This document shows positions 50,556 to 60,372 of a stretch of 64,000 bases of DNA, piece by piece. How positions within the stretch are numbered: the first letter of the stretch is position 1; the number at the start of each line of letters is the position of its first letter. Below the pieces are notes generated by a model. That model worked only from the letters and a program-made list of their open reading frames with translations, did not search any database and was not told the origin of the DNA. A program made the translations under genes and the position numbers. Source of the DNA: Eubacteriales bacterium OttesenSCG-928-K08 (lineage in GTDB: Bacteria; Bacillota; Clostridia; Christensenellales; CAG-138); assembly GCA_030266105.1 (NCBI GenBank), contig JAJDHH010000004.1:1-64000 (forward strand), given 5' to 3'.

Positions 50556-50584
50556 TTGACTACCGCGTGAAAGTGATCTATAAT
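50556..50584 (+). promoter_or_regulatory. Sigma-A promoter of his operon
   Basis: TTGACT - 17 nt - TATAAT, ~60 nt upstream of hisZ. Confidence 0.75.
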
Positions 50585-50642
50585 GATACTCGCAAGTTTA
50601 TAAGCTTGCGCAAATTTGTGTTAGCGGGAAAAGGAAAAGCGA

Positions 50643-51758
50643 ATGGAAATACACTTGGATACAATGCGCAAAAGCGAGCAGATCGCATTTGAGTTGCGCG
50701 ATATTTATGAGCAATATGGCTATCGTAAGTTCCGCATGGCTAAATTCGAGGAATACGATTTTTATCAGGCGAACCGCGATTTTGTGGGCTCAGGGCAAAT
50801 TCTGGCGTTCACCGGCATTAACGGCAAGCTAATGGCGCTAAAGCCCGATGTCACTATGAGCATTGTCAAAAACACAAGGGCAACGCTTGAAGCCCCCGAA
50901 AAGGCATATTACACCGAAAGCGTATACCGCGCATCGCTTGAAGCGGGCGAGTTTAGGGAAATTACGCAGATTGGCGTGGAATTTATCGGCGAGGTTACGC
51001 TTTACACCCAAAGCGAGCTTGTGTCGCTTGCGCTAAAAAGCCTTGCGTGCCTTGATAAAAACTATATTTTAGATATTTCCCACATGGGTATGTTGACCGG
51101 CTTGTTAAACGAGCTTGCTTTGCCGGGAGGCGGCAAGCGGGCAATTTTAAGCTGTGTGGAAAAAAAGAACCAGCATGAGCTTGCCGCGCTTATTGAAAGC
51201 TTTGGCATAAACGGCGCATGCAAGCCTGCGCTTTTGAAGCTTGCCGCGCTTTGCGGCCCGCTAAAAAGCTCGCTTAAAGAGCTTGAGCCTTTTGTTTTAA
51301 ATGAGCAAATGCGCGAAGCGTTTAATGAGCTTTGTGCGCTATCCAGCATATTTGAAGATGTTTCCGCGCTCAGGCTGGATTTTTCGATTACCGGCGCATC
51401 GCACTATTATAATGGGCTTATGCTGCGTGGTTACATCGCGAGCCTGCCGCGCGCGCTTTTAGTGGGCGGGCGATACGATCCGCTTTTGAAGCGCATGGGC
51501 AAACCCGAGCTTCAGGCGATGGGTTACGCCATCCACTTTGATGAGATCGAGCGCTATTTAACGCCGCCCGTCGCTTTTGAATATGACGCTGTTGTGTTAT
51601 ATGATGAAAAAACAGACCCGGCGCTAACCCACAAAATTGTTGAAGCGCTTGTAAGCCTCGGCAACCGGGTTTATGCAGGCAAAACAAAACCGCCGCGCGC
51701 GGAGCGCGCCAAGGTTTACGATGCGAGTGAAAAAACCCTTCGGGAGGTGCTGCCATGA
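50643..51758 (+). CDS. hisZ: ATP phosphoribosyltransferase regulatory subunit HisZ
   Basis: 371 aa HisRS-like; LMALKPDVTMSIVKNTR, YTESVYRAS; directly upstream of short-form hisG. Confidence 0.88.
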   Translation: MEIHLDTMRKSEQIAFELRDIYEQYGYRKFRMAKFEEYDFYQANRDFVGSGQILAFTGINGKLMALKPDVTMSIVKNTRATLEAPEKAYYTESVYRASLEAGEFREITQIGVEFIGEVTLYTQSELVSLALKSLACLDKNYILDISHMGMLTGLLNELALPGGGKRAILSCVEKKNQHELAALIESFGINGACKPALLKLAALCGPLKSSLKELEPFVLNEQMREAFNELCALSSIFEDVSALRLDFSITGASHYYNGLMLRGYIASLPRALLVGGRYDPLLKRMGKPELQAMGYAIHFDEIERYLTPPVAFEYDAVVLYDEKTDPALTHKIVEALVSLGNRVYAGKTKPPRAERAKVYDASEKTLREVLP

Positions 51759-52384
51759 GTTTGGATTATCTTGATATCGCTTTGCCAAAGGGCAGGCTTG
51801 GCGACAAGGTGTATAAATTATTTGCTTCTGTGGGTTACGATTGTAAGGGCCTTTTAGAGGATAGCCGCAAACTTATATTTCAGGATGATAATACACGCGT
51901 GCGCTATTTTCTGATTAAACCCTCTGATGTTGCGGTTTATGTTGAGCGGGGCGCTGCGGATGTTGGCGTTGTGGGTAAGGATATCCTTTTAGAAACCGAG
52001 CCGCGTGTTTACGAGCTGCAGGATTTGAAGCTTGGCCGCTGCGCGCTTTGTGTTGCCGCCCAAAACGGCTATGAGGAGGAGTATGGCTCCATGCTGCGTG
52101 TCGCCACAAAATACCCCAATGTGGCGCGTGAATATTACCGCAAGCAGGATAGGGATATTGAAATTATCAAGCTGAATGGTTCGATTGAGCTTGCGCCGAT
52201 AATCGGCCTGACGGATGTAATCGTCGATATCGTGGAAACAGGCACCACACTAAAGGAAAACGGGCTTAGCGTTTATCGGGAGATTGCCCCGTGCAGCGCA
52301 AGGTTAATCGCAAACGAAACGAGCTATAAATTTAAGCAGGCCCGCATAGAGGAGCTTATTAAGAAGCTCTCGGAGGTACTATGA
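51755..52384 (+). CDS. hisG: ATP phosphoribosyltransferase (short form)
   Basis: 209 aa; IALPKGRLGDKVYKL, GAADVGVVGKDILLE, DVIVDIVETGTTLKENGL. Confidence 0.96.
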   Translation: MSLDYLDIALPKGRLGDKVYKLFASVGYDCKGLLEDSRKLIFQDDNTRVRYFLIKPSDVAVYVERGAADVGVVGKDILLETEPRVYELQDLKLGRCALCVAAQNGYEEEYGSMLRVATKYPNVAREYYRKQDRDIEIIKLNGSIELAPIIGLTDVIVDIVETGTTLKENGLSVYREIAPCSARLIANETSYKFKQARIEELIKKLSEVL

Positions 52385-53673
52385 TCAAGCTTTTAATGGC
52401 GGGGGATATTGACCCGCAGGCGATCAGGGATCGCCAGCCGGCAAGCAAAATCGGCCCCGCCGTTGAGGAAATTTTGGGGGATGTGAAAAAGAACGGCGAT
52501 GAAGCCCTCTTTCGTTATGCGTTGCGTTTTGATAAGGCAGCGCTAACAAACCTCGAGGTCACTCAGGAAGAAATTGAAGCGGCCGTTAAAAAAACGGACC
52601 CTGAGTTTATGTCCGTGCTAAAAGCTGCCGCAAAAAATATCGAAGCCTACCACCAGCACCAAAAAAGCAATGGTTTTATCGTTGCGGACAAGCCCGGCAT
52701 TGTGATGGGCCAGCGGGTGATCCCGCTCGATCGTGTGGGCATTTACATCCCCGGCGGCACGGCAAGCTACCCCAGCACTGTGCTTATGAATGCAATCCCC
52801 GCAAGGCTTGCGGGCGTAAAAGAAATCATAATGGTTACACCAACGGATAAGGATGGTTCAATATCGCCCGAGCGGCTTGCTGCGGCATATGTTTGCGGGG
52901 TAAACCGCATTTTTAAGGTTGGCGGCGCGCAGGCGATAGCCGCACTTGCCTATGGCACACAGACTATACCCAAAGTTGATAAAATCGTAGGCCCCGGCAA
53001 CGCATATGTTGCCGAGGCTAAGCGCCTTGTGTATGGCCTTGTTGATATTGACATGATCGCGGGGCCAAGCGAGGTGTTAATAATTGCGGATGATAGCGCA
53101 AACCCCGCATTTGTTGCGGCGGATATGCTTGCGCAGGCCGAGCATGATGTTGAGGCAGCAAGCATATTGCTCACCGCAAGCAAAAAAATCGCGGATGCTG
53201 TTAACAAAGAGCTAAAGCTTCAGCTAACAAAACTGCCCCGCAAGGAGATTGCAGGGCAATCCCTCGAAAAGAACGGACGCATCATTTTGGTGGAAAGCCT
53301 GGAAAAAGCGGTGGAGCTTTCAAACATAATCGCGCCTGAGCATTTGGAGCTTTGTGTGGAGGAGCCCTTTGCGCTCTTGGGCATTGTGCGCCATGCGGGC
53401 AGTGTCTTTTTAGGGAATTATTCACCCGAGGCGCTGGGGGACTATTTTGCAGGCCCCAACCACACGCTGCCAACACATGGCGCGGCGCGGTTTTCCTCGC
53501 CCTTGGGTGTGGAAGCGTTCGTCAAAAAATCCTCGTACCTTTATTATTCCAAAGAAGCCCTTGAAAAAGTGCAGGCGCAGGTCGCCCTTTTTGCGAAAAA
53601 GGAGGGCCTTACAGCGCACGCCAACAGCGCCACGATACGCTTTGAAAACCCAACCAGGGAGGAAGATGTATGA
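52381..53673 (+). CDS. hisD: Histidinol dehydrogenase
   Basis: 430 aa; [54 protein letters not shown]. Confidence 0.97.
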   Translation: MIKLLMAGDIDPQAIRDRQPASKIGPAVEEILGDVKKNGDEALFRYALRFDKAALTNLEVTQEEIEAAVKKTDPEFMSVLKAAAKNIEAYHQHQKSNGFIVADKPGIVMGQRVIPLDRVGIYIPGGTASYPSTVLMNAIPARLAGVKEIIMVTPTDKDGSISPERLAAAYVCGVNRIFKVGGAQAIAALAYGTQTIPKVDKIVGPGNAYVAEAKRLVYGLVDIDMIAGPSEVLIIADDSANPAFVAADMLAQAEHDVEAASILLTASKKIADAVNKELKLQLTKLPRKEIAGQSLEKNGRIILVESLEKAVELSNIIAPEHLELCVEEPFALLGIVRHAGSVFLGNYSPEALGDYFAGPNHTLPTHGAARFSSPLGVEAFVKKSSYLYYSKEALEKVQAQVALFAKKEGLTAHANSATIRFENPTREEDV

Positions 53674-54734
53674 GCCGTTTTTTATCCCCACGCTTTTCCG
53701 CAATGGAACCATATGTTCCCGGAGAGCAGCCAAAAGAGCGCGAGTTTATCAAGCTCAACACAAACGAAAGCCCATTTGCGCCCGCACCAGGGGTGGCTTT
53801 GGCGCTTAATAGCGAGCGAATAAGCAAGCTGAACCTATACCCGGATCCTGTTGCAAAGGAGGCAACGCTGCTCATTGCAGAATACTTTGGGCTTAAACCC
53901 GATCAGGTGCTTTTGGGCAATGGCTCGGATGAAATACTCGCGTTTGCTTTTCAGGCGTTTTGTGATGTGAGGCGGCCCGCTTCGTTTGCCGACATCACAT
54001 ATGGGCTTTATAGCGTTTTAAGCGGGCTCTATAGCCTGCCAACACGCGTTGCGCCGCTGATGCAGGATTTATCGCTTGAGCCGGATTATTATTATGCGAC
54101 CGAGGCGACAGTTTTTTTAGCTAACCCCAACGCGCCAACAGGGCTGGCGCTCACATTGGAGCAGATTGAGCAAATATTAAAGCGCAACCCCAACAATGTT
54201 GTTGTTGTGGATGAAGCGTATGTAGATTTTGGCGCTCAAAGCGCAGTGAGCTTAATCAATAGCTATGAAAACCTGCTCGTTGTGCAGACAATGTCAAAAT
54301 CCCGCAATCTTGCGGGGGCGCGCCTAGGTTATGCGCTTGGAAACGCGGAGTTAATTTCGGACTTAAACAAAATGAAATTTTCGTTTAATCCCTATAATGT
54401 CAACAGCCTATCTTTGCTTGCCGCCGCAGAAGCCATCAAGGATGAAAGCTATTTTAAGCGCTGCACGGATGAGATCATCCGCGTGCGTGAGATTACGCGA
54501 TCAGCTTTATTGGAGCGTGGTTTTGAGCTGACTAACTCAAAGGCGAATTTCCTTTTTGCCAAACCGCCCAAGCTTGGCGGCGGGGAATATTACCAAAAGC
54601 TGCGTCAGCTTGGCGTGCTTGTGCGTCATTTTGATAAGGAGCGCATTAGCGATTATGTGCGCATCACGATAGGCACGCAGGAGCAAATGGAAGCTCTGCT
54701 TGAAAAAACGGATCGAATTCTGGAGGGATTATGA
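53670..54734 (+). CDS. hisC: Histidinol-phosphate aminotransferase
   Basis: 354 aa; KLNTNESPFAP, NGSDEILAFAFQAF, VVVDEAYVDF, TMSKSRNLAGARLGYA. Confidence 0.95.
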   Translation: MSRFLSPRFSAMEPYVPGEQPKEREFIKLNTNESPFAPAPGVALALNSERISKLNLYPDPVAKEATLLIAEYFGLKPDQVLLGNGSDEILAFAFQAFCDVRRPASFADITYGLYSVLSGLYSLPTRVAPLMQDLSLEPDYYYATEATVFLANPNAPTGLALTLEQIEQILKRNPNNVVVVDEAYVDFGAQSAVSLINSYENLLVVQTMSKSRNLAGARLGYALGNAELISDLNKMKFSFNPYNVNSLSLLAAAEAIKDESYFKRCTDEIIRVREITRSALLERGFELTNSKANFLFAKPPKLGGGEYYQKLRQLGVLVRHFDKERISDYVRITIGTQEQMEALLEKTDRILEGL

Positions 54735-55321
54735 AAGAGGCAACATTAAGCCGCAAAACAAACGAAACGGATATTAACCTGACGCTTAAGCTTGATGGCG
54801 CGGGGCAATCAAAAATCAACAGTGGCAGCGGCTTTTTCGACCATATGCTTACCCTTTTTGCAAAGCATGGTTTGTTTGATATTGAGCTAAGCTGCAAGGG
54901 TGATGTTGATGTTGATTACCACCACAGCGTGGAGGATATTGGCATAGTGCTTGGCGCGGCATTTAGTGAGGCGCTAGGTGATGGGCGCGGCATTCGCCGC
55001 TATGGCAATTGCACATTGCCGATGGATGAGGCGCTTGTGGATGTGGCGCTGGATATTTCCGGGCGGGCATATTTAAATTGCGATTTATCAATCCCATCGC
55101 CAACCGTTGGCAATTTTGACACCGAGCTTGTCGAAGAATTTCTGCTCGCATTTTGCCGCAGCTTGAAATTGACGCTGCATGTGCGCCAGCTTGCGGGGAA
55201 AAACGCGCACCATATTATCGAGGCGGTGTTTAAGGGGCTTGGGCGTGCGCTAAGAAAAGCGGTGGAGCAGGATGAAAGGCTTATGGGCCAGCTCCCCTCA
55301 ACAAAAGGGCTGCTGCTCTAA
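54731..55321 (+). CDS. hisB: Imidazoleglycerol-phosphate dehydratase
   Basis: 196 aa; SGSGFFDHML, DVDYHHSVEDIGIVLG, NAHHIIEAVFKGLGRALR. Confidence 0.96.
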   Translation: MKEATLSRKTNETDINLTLKLDGAGQSKINSGSGFFDHMLTLFAKHGLFDIELSCKGDVDVDYHHSVEDIGIVLGAAFSEALGDGRGIRRYGNCTLPMDEALVDVALDISGRAYLNCDLSIPSPTVGNFDTELVEEFLLAFCRSLKLTLHVRQLAGKNAHHIIEAVFKGLGRALRKAVEQDERLMGQLPSTKGLLL

Positions 55322-55329
55322 AGGACTTC

Positions 55330-55366
55330 AAAAAAGTGCTGCGGCTGCGCTGCACATCACTTTTTT
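55330..55366 (+). terminator. Terminator-like hairpin between hisB and hisH
   Basis: aaaaaagtg...cactttttt inverted repeat 9 nt after the hisB stop. Confidence 0.5.
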
Positions 55367-55374
55367 GAGTTTTC

Positions 55375-55500
55375 CACGTTTTGCTTGTTCGGCAATGCCT
55401 CACGGCCAGCAAAACGTGAAAGGTGTGGGCTTGCGAGCGTGCACGCCGCTCTTGCCCACTTATTAAAAATCAAGGGGCTGCGACCCCTTGATAATCCCCA
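55375..55500 (+). repeat. Structured intergenic repeat, family 2 copy b
   Basis: cacgttttgc/gcaaaacgtg stem, gtgggc...gcccac stem, tcaagggg/ccccttga stem; exact 19- and 15-nt matches to copy c (inverted). Confidence 0.8.
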
Positions 55501-55551
55501 AAGGTTTTTGGGTCAGTTGGTATTATAAAACCTACTAAAGAAAGGCAGAAT

Positions 55552-56163
55552 ATGCTTGCGGTTATAGATTATGGGGTGGGCAATCTTTTTTCGCTCTCCT
55601 GCGCGCTGGAAGCGCTGGGGGTGAATTTTTGCATCACGGATGACCAGAATAAGCTTATTAAGGCGGATAGAATAATTTTGCCCGGCGTGGGTGCATTTGG
55701 GGATGCCATTAGACAATTTCGCGCAAGCGGGCTTGAAGCGCCGCTTGCAAAAGCGGCGAGCCAGGGTAAACCAATATTGGGCATTTGCGTGGGCATGCAG
55801 CTTTTGTTTGAGGCGGGTTACGAGTTTGGCGAGCATGAGGGGCTGGGTTTTATAAAAGGCAGCATTCATTCGCTCAGGGATGATATTCCCCCCGAGCTTA
55901 AAATTCCCCACATAGGCTGGAACAGCCTGAAAATTCAGAAGCCGGATGACCCCATTTTCCGCTACATAAAACAAAATGATTACGCCTATTATGTCCACTC
56001 CTTTTACGCGAAGGGTTGTGAAAAATCCGTGCTTGCCTGCTCGCAATATGGTGTGGAAATTCCCGGCGTTGTTAAAAACAAAAACGTGTATGGCACGCAG
56101 TTCCACCCCGAAAAGAGCGGTGAGGTGGGGCAGGGAATACTAAAGGCGTTTTGTGAGCTATAG
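55552..56163 (+). CDS. hisH: Imidazole glycerol phosphate synthase subunit HisH
   Basis: 203 aa; IDYGVGNLFSL, PILGICVGMQLLFE, YGTQFHPEKSGEVG. Confidence 0.96.
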   Translation: MLAVIDYGVGNLFSLSCALEALGVNFCITDDQNKLIKADRIILPGVGAFGDAIRQFRASGLEAPLAKAASQGKPILGICVGMQLLFEAGYEFGEHEGLGFIKGSIHSLRDDIPPELKIPHIGWNSLKIQKPDDPIFRYIKQNDYAYYVHSFYAKGCEKSVLACSQYGVEIPGVVKNKNVYGTQFHPEKSGEVGQGILKAFCEL

Positions 56164-56169
56164 GAGGAT

Positions 56170-56892
56170 ATGATGGAGCTTTTTCCGGCGGTGGATATTC
56201 GCGGCGGTCAGGTAGTGCGCCTTTTTCAGGGCGACTATGATCAGATGCAGGTGTATGGCAACTCCCCAAGGCAGGCGGCTGAAAATTTCAAAGAGCAAAA
56301 AGCGCGCAACCTGCACGTTGTTGATCTGGATGGCGCAAAGGACGGCACGCAGGTAAACCTAAACGCAATAAAAGAAATTTGTGAAATCGGCGGCCTTTTT
56401 GTGGAGGTTGGCGGTGGCATAAGGGATGAAAACGCCATAAACCGCTATTTGGATATTGGCGTCGGCCGTGTCATTTTAGGCACAGTCGCTGTGCGCGACT
56501 TTCCCTTTGTGGAAAAAATGGTGGCCAAATATGGCGATAAAATCGCCGTTGGTGTGGATGCAAGGGATGGTAAGGTTGCTGTTTCCGGCTGGCTGGAAAC
56601 GACGGATATAAGCTCGCTTGAGTTTTGCCGCCGAATTAGCGGCGCGGGCGTTAAGACCGTGATTTATACGGATATCGCAAAGGATGGCGGGCTAAATGGC
56701 ACCAACCTGGATGCTTACCGTGCGCTTCGCGAAATCGACATCAATGTAATCGCCTCGGGCGGCATAAGCTTCGAGCATGAAATTACCGCCCTGCGGGATA
56801 TGGGCACCTATGGCGCGATTGTCGGCAAGGCGATTTATGTAAACAGGCTCGATTTATCAAAACTGATTTTACTTGCAGACGGGGAGGAATAG
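56170..56892 (+). CDS. hisA: ProFAR isomerase HisA
   Basis: 240 aa; LFPAVDIRGGQVVRLFQGDYD, LHVVDLDGAKDG, VEVGGGIRDE. Confidence 0.96.
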   Translation: MMELFPAVDIRGGQVVRLFQGDYDQMQVYGNSPRQAAENFKEQKARNLHVVDLDGAKDGTQVNLNAIKEICEIGGLFVEVGGGIRDENAINRYLDIGVGRVILGTVAVRDFPFVEKMVAKYGDKIAVGVDARDGKVAVSGWLETTDISSLEFCRRISGAGVKTVIYTDIAKDGGLNGTNLDAYRALREIDINVIASGGISFEHEITALRDMGTYGAIVGKAIYVNRLDLSKLILLADGEE

Positions 56893-56893
56893 C

Positions 56894-57652
56894 ATGATTA
56901 CAAAAAGAATTATCCCCTGCCTGGACATTCGGGATGGCAGGGTGGTTAAGGGCGTTAACTTTGAAGGCGTGCGCGATGTGGAGGATCCTGTTGCGCTTGC
57001 CCGCCTTTATAACACAAGCGGCGCGGATGAGCTTGTGTTTTACGATATTACGGCAAGCGTGGAGGGGCGCTCGCTCTTTACTGATGTGCTCGTTAGAACG
57101 GCAAAAGAGGTCTTTATCCCGCTCACGGTGGGCGGCAGCATAAACACAGTTGAGGATTTTGACCGTGTGCTAAAATGCGGGGCGGACAAGGTCAGCGTCA
57201 ACACCGGCGCATTAAAGGACCCCACGCTCCTTGAGCGCGCGGCGTTAAAATATGGCGCGCAGTGCGTTGTGCTTTCTATGGATGTTAAGCGTGTGAACGG
57301 CAAGTTCCATGTTTTTCAAAAGGGCGGCCGGGAGGATACCGGGCGCGATGCGCTCGAGTGGGCGGCCTATGGCGAGGAGCATGGCGCGGGCGAGCTTGTT
57401 GTAAACTCAATCGATACCGATGGGGTGAGGAACGGCTTTGATGTTGAGCTTTTAAGCGCAATATGCGATGTTGTGAGCCTGCCGGTCATCGCAAGCGGCG
57501 GTGCGGGCAACATGCAGCACTTTGCGGAGCTTTTTAAGAAGGTGCCCAAGGTGGATGCAGGGCTTGCGGCCTCGATTTTCCACTTTAGGGAGGTTGCCGT
57601 TAAGGACTTGAAGGAATATCTGCGCGAGCAGGGTATTGAAGTAAGATTATAA
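56894..57652 (+). CDS. hisF: Imidazole glycerol phosphate synthase subunit HisF
   Basis: Start MITKRIIPCLDIRDGRVVKGVNF; PLTVGGSINTVEDF, VIASGGAGNMQHF. Confidence 0.96.
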   Translation: MITKRIIPCLDIRDGRVVKGVNFEGVRDVEDPVALARLYNTSGADELVFYDITASVEGRSLFTDVLVRTAKEVFIPLTVGGSINTVEDFDRVLKCGADKVSVNTGALKDPTLLERAALKYGAQCVVLSMDVKRVNGKFHVFQKGGREDTGRDALEWAAYGEEHGAGELVVNSIDTDGVRNGFDVELLSAICDVVSLPVIASGGAGNMQHFAELFKKVPKVDAGLAASIFHFREVAVKDLKEYLREQGIEVRL

Positions 57653-57670
57653 AAGCAAAGGACAGTAACG

Positions 57671-58315
57671 ATGGATTTTCAGCTCAAGTTTGATGAAAAG
57701 GGCCTCATACCCGCAATAGTGCAGGATTATTTTAGCCGTGAGGTGCTCACGCTTGCTTACATGAACGAGCAAAGCCTGCGCATAAGCATGGATGAAGGCT
57801 ACACCTGCTTTTATTCGCGCTCAAGGCAGCAGCTTTGGCGCAAGGGCGAAACGAGCGGCAACAGGCAAAAGATAATCCGCATAACGGCGGATTGTGATTT
57901 TGATGCGCTTGTGGTGGAGGTCGTTAAGGATGGGCCTGCCTGCCACACCGGCAAGGAAAGCTGCTTTTTTAATCCCACGCACTGCGCAAAGGAAATCCCC
58001 GAGCGTTTTTCATTAACCTCGCTTTATGAATTGATCGCCGGCCGAAAGGATAGCATGCCCGAAGGCTCATACACAACATATCTTTTTGAAAGCGGTCGCG
58101 AAAAAATACTCAAAAAGGTGGGCGAGGAGTGCACTGAGGTAATCATCGCCGCCATGAAGCGGGATAAAAAAGAGACGATTTATGAGGTTTCTGATCTGGC
58201 ATACCATGTGCTGGTGCTGCTTTGTGAAATGGGGATCACCCCCAAGGAGGTGCTCGATGAGCTTCAAAAACGACACATTATCGACCACAAGGTTAAGCAG
58301 GAGTCAGGGAAATAG
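57671..58315 (+). CDS. hisIE: Bifunctional PR-AMP cyclohydrolase/PR-ATP pyrophosphatase HisIE
   Basis: 214 aa; AYMNEQSLRISMDEGYTCFYSRSRQQLWRKGETSGN, C-terminal HisE KVGEECTEVIIAA. Confidence 0.95.
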   Translation: MDFQLKFDEKGLIPAIVQDYFSREVLTLAYMNEQSLRISMDEGYTCFYSRSRQQLWRKGETSGNRQKIIRITADCDFDALVVEVVKDGPACHTGKESCFFNPTHCAKEIPERFSLTSLYELIAGRKDSMPEGSYTTYLFESGREKILKKVGEECTEVIIAAMKRDKKETIYEVSDLAYHVLVLLCEMGITPKEVLDELQKRHIIDHKVKQESGK

Positions 58316-59135
58316 CAAAGCGGGCTCGCTTTGCAATTTCCACACCCACACAAGCTTTTGCGATGGCGCGGATACCCCGCGTGAGCTTGTGGAGGTTGCG
58401 CTTCAAAAAGGCATGCGCGCCTTGGGTTTTTCGGGCCACACGCCCCTTTGTTATGGCGACCCCGGCACGATGACGCTTGATGGGGAAAATGAATATAAGC
58501 AAGAGGTGCTAAGGCTTAGGGACGAGTACGAAGGGCGGATTGAAATTTATTTGGGGCTGGAGAACGACGCGATCGACCCACACGATAGAGACGATTATGA
58601 ATATATCGTTGGCGCTGTGCATTTTGTTGTTAAGGATGGCGAGCGTTATTGTGTGGATATGAGCATGGCCGAAATGGATCGTGCGCTCAGGGATGGTTTT
58701 TCGGGCGATGGTCTAGCGCTTATCCGCAACTATTTTGAGCAGATGGTGCATTTTACAAAAAACACCCGGCCTGATATACTCGCGCATTTTGACCTGCCCG
58801 TTAAGTTTAATTCGGGCAACCGCTATTTTGACGAAGAAAGTCCGGCCTACCAAAAGCTTGCGCTTGAGGCGCTTGAGGCTGCAAGCGCTTATTGTCAGGT
58901 TGTGGAGCTAAACACGGGTGGCATGGCAAGGGGCTATAGGGATACCCCGTACCCCGCGCCGTTTATATTAAAGCGGCTTCATGAGCTAAAGTGCCCCGTC
59001 ATTTTGAGCGCCGACGCGCATCAGGCGCAAAACCTCGATTTTGCGTTTGATAATGCAACGGAGCTTTTGCGCCAAACAGGCTTTAGTGAGCGGGCGCAGT
59101 TCGGCAAAAACGGATTTTATATGGTGGAATTGTAG
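58257..59135 (+). CDS. hisK: PHP-family histidinol-phosphatase
   Basis: NFHTHTSFCDGADTPRELVEVAL, FSGHTPLCYGDPGTM, PVILSADAHQAQNL; only in-frame ATG is 58257, overlapping hisIE by 59 nt. Confidence 0.85.
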   Translation: MSFKNDTLSTTRLSRSQGNSKAGSLCNFHTHTSFCDGADTPRELVEVALQKGMRALGFSGHTPLCYGDPGTMTLDGENEYKQEVLRLRDEYEGRIEIYLGLENDAIDPHDRDDYEYIVGAVHFVVKDGERYCVDMSMAEMDRALRDGFSGDGLALIRNYFEQMVHFTKNTRPDILAHFDLPVKFNSGNRYFDEESPAYQKLALEALEAASAYCQVVELNTGGMARGYRDTPYPAPFILKRLHELKCPVILSADAHQAQNLDFAFDNATELLRQTGFSERAQFGKNGFYMVEL

Positions 59136-59140
59136 GCAAT

Positions 59141-59167
59141 AAAAAAAGCGGCATAGCCGCTTTTTTT
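59141..59167 (+). terminator. Intrinsic terminator at end of his operon
   Basis: aaaaaaagcggc-ata-gccgcttttttt. Confidence 0.85.
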
Positions 59168-59174
59168 ATGTGTC

Positions 59175-59314
59175 AAGGAATCATTCCGGGGGTTTATCAA
59201 GGGGGCCGTAGCTCCCTTGATTTTTAATATGTGGGCAAGCGCGACATGTGCGTGCGCAGCCCACACCTTGGAACATTTGCTGGCCGTGAGGCATGGCCGA
59301 ACAAGCAAATGTGG
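59175..59314 (-). repeat. Structured intergenic repeat, family 2 copy c (inverted)
   Basis: Reverse complement carries acatttgc/gcaaatgt, gtgggc-gcgc/gcgc-gcccac and tcaaggg/cccttga stems in the same order as copies a and b. Confidence 0.8.
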
Positions 59315-59320
59315 TGATCC

Positions 59321-59347
59321 TCAAAAAAGTACGAAGTGCTTTTTTGA
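59321..59347 (-). terminator. Terminator-like hairpin at 3' end of DUF975 gene
   Basis: tcaaaaaag-tacgaagtg-cttttttga. Confidence 0.5.
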
Positions 59348-59352
59348 AGATA

Positions 59353-60108
59353 CTATATGCTTTCAGGATTGTTACTGTATGCCTGCGACTCCTGCGAATC
59401 CGCTGCCGGTGGGGGCTGCTCACCAAACGCAAGGCCACACGGGCGGCCTGTGCGGTTAAGATAGAACGCGGCGTTTGCTGCCTGCATATATGGGTTGAGC
59501 CAGAGATAGCCTATGCCCAGCGTAAACAGGCACAAAAATGACCAGCCGATAAAGCTGAGGTTCATCGCAAAAAGATCGCCCTTGTGGCCCTGCATCAGCT
59601 CCTTGGAGCGGTTGACCGCCTCGCGGATGCCAATATCCGGATACTCGGCCATTATGTAGGGCGCGAGCGCGTAGCGGTAGGATGCTACAATGCCGGGGAT
59701 TATCAGCAGAAGCGACCAGAGCATAATGAACAGATTCATGAACAGCCTAAGGCCAAGCGCCTTGCCAAAGATGGAGAAGCGGCTGAATAAATCCTTAAAT
59801 TCCGGGCGTTCGCCTAAGTTTAGCCGGGAGAACACCGTGCACACGCCAAGCTCCGTTGCGCCGCCAATGAACAGATAGACGATCGAAAGCACAAACATGA
59901 CGGACATGAACCTTGTGTAAAACGAATAGAGGCCGGGCATATAGTATTGCATATCCTGCAGGGTTTGAATATCCATATTGCTTGAAAAGTTAACGCCGCC
60001 GCCATCAAGCCCGCCAAGCAACCCGGCTACAAGGCAGATCGCCAGAGCAACGCCCCAATAGCCGCTCAGGCTCCGGCGTGCCGCCGCGCGAAAATCAGAT
60101 GAATTCAT
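59353..60108 (-). CDS. DUF975-family membrane protein
   Basis: Start MNSSDFRAAARRSLSGYWG at 60108; multi-TM; YRYALAPYIMAEYPDIGIREAVNRSKELMQGHKGDLFAMNLSFIGW. Confidence 0.88.
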   Translation of the reverse strand: MNSSDFRAAARRSLSGYWGVALAICLVAGLLGGLDGGGVNFSSNMDIQTLQDMQYYMPGLYSFYTRFMSVMFVLSIVYLFIGGATELGVCTVFSRLNLGERPEFKDLFSRFSIFGKALGLRLFMNLFIMLWSLLLIIPGIVASYRYALAPYIMAEYPDIGIREAVNRSKELMQGHKGDLFAMNLSFIGWSFLCLFTLGIGYLWLNPYMQAANAAFYLNRTGRPCGLAFGEQPPPAADSQESQAYSNNPESI

Positions 60109-60372
60109 AAGGTGACCCCCTTTTCTAAGGCACAATATTAGTATGCTGCTTGTTATTAGAATACCGCATTTTTGCGGCTGATGCAATTGAAGGCGCTCAA
60201 TATTAAATCATATGCGAAAAAATTCACAATGTAATTGTAAAAAATCATGTTTATGCGTTAGAAAAGTTGACTCGCGGGTTAAAAATGCATATGATGATAC
60301 GGTATATAATTTAGCGCAAATGTGACGCGAGCGTGTCCATTTTGCAAATGACTTTGGAAGGACAGACACGAA

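Noticed and set aside
50585-50640. T-box or his-leader attenuator before hisZ
   Set aside because: Leader is only ~60 nt, with a small cgcaag/cttgcg hairpin and no T-box sequence or His-rich leader peptide.
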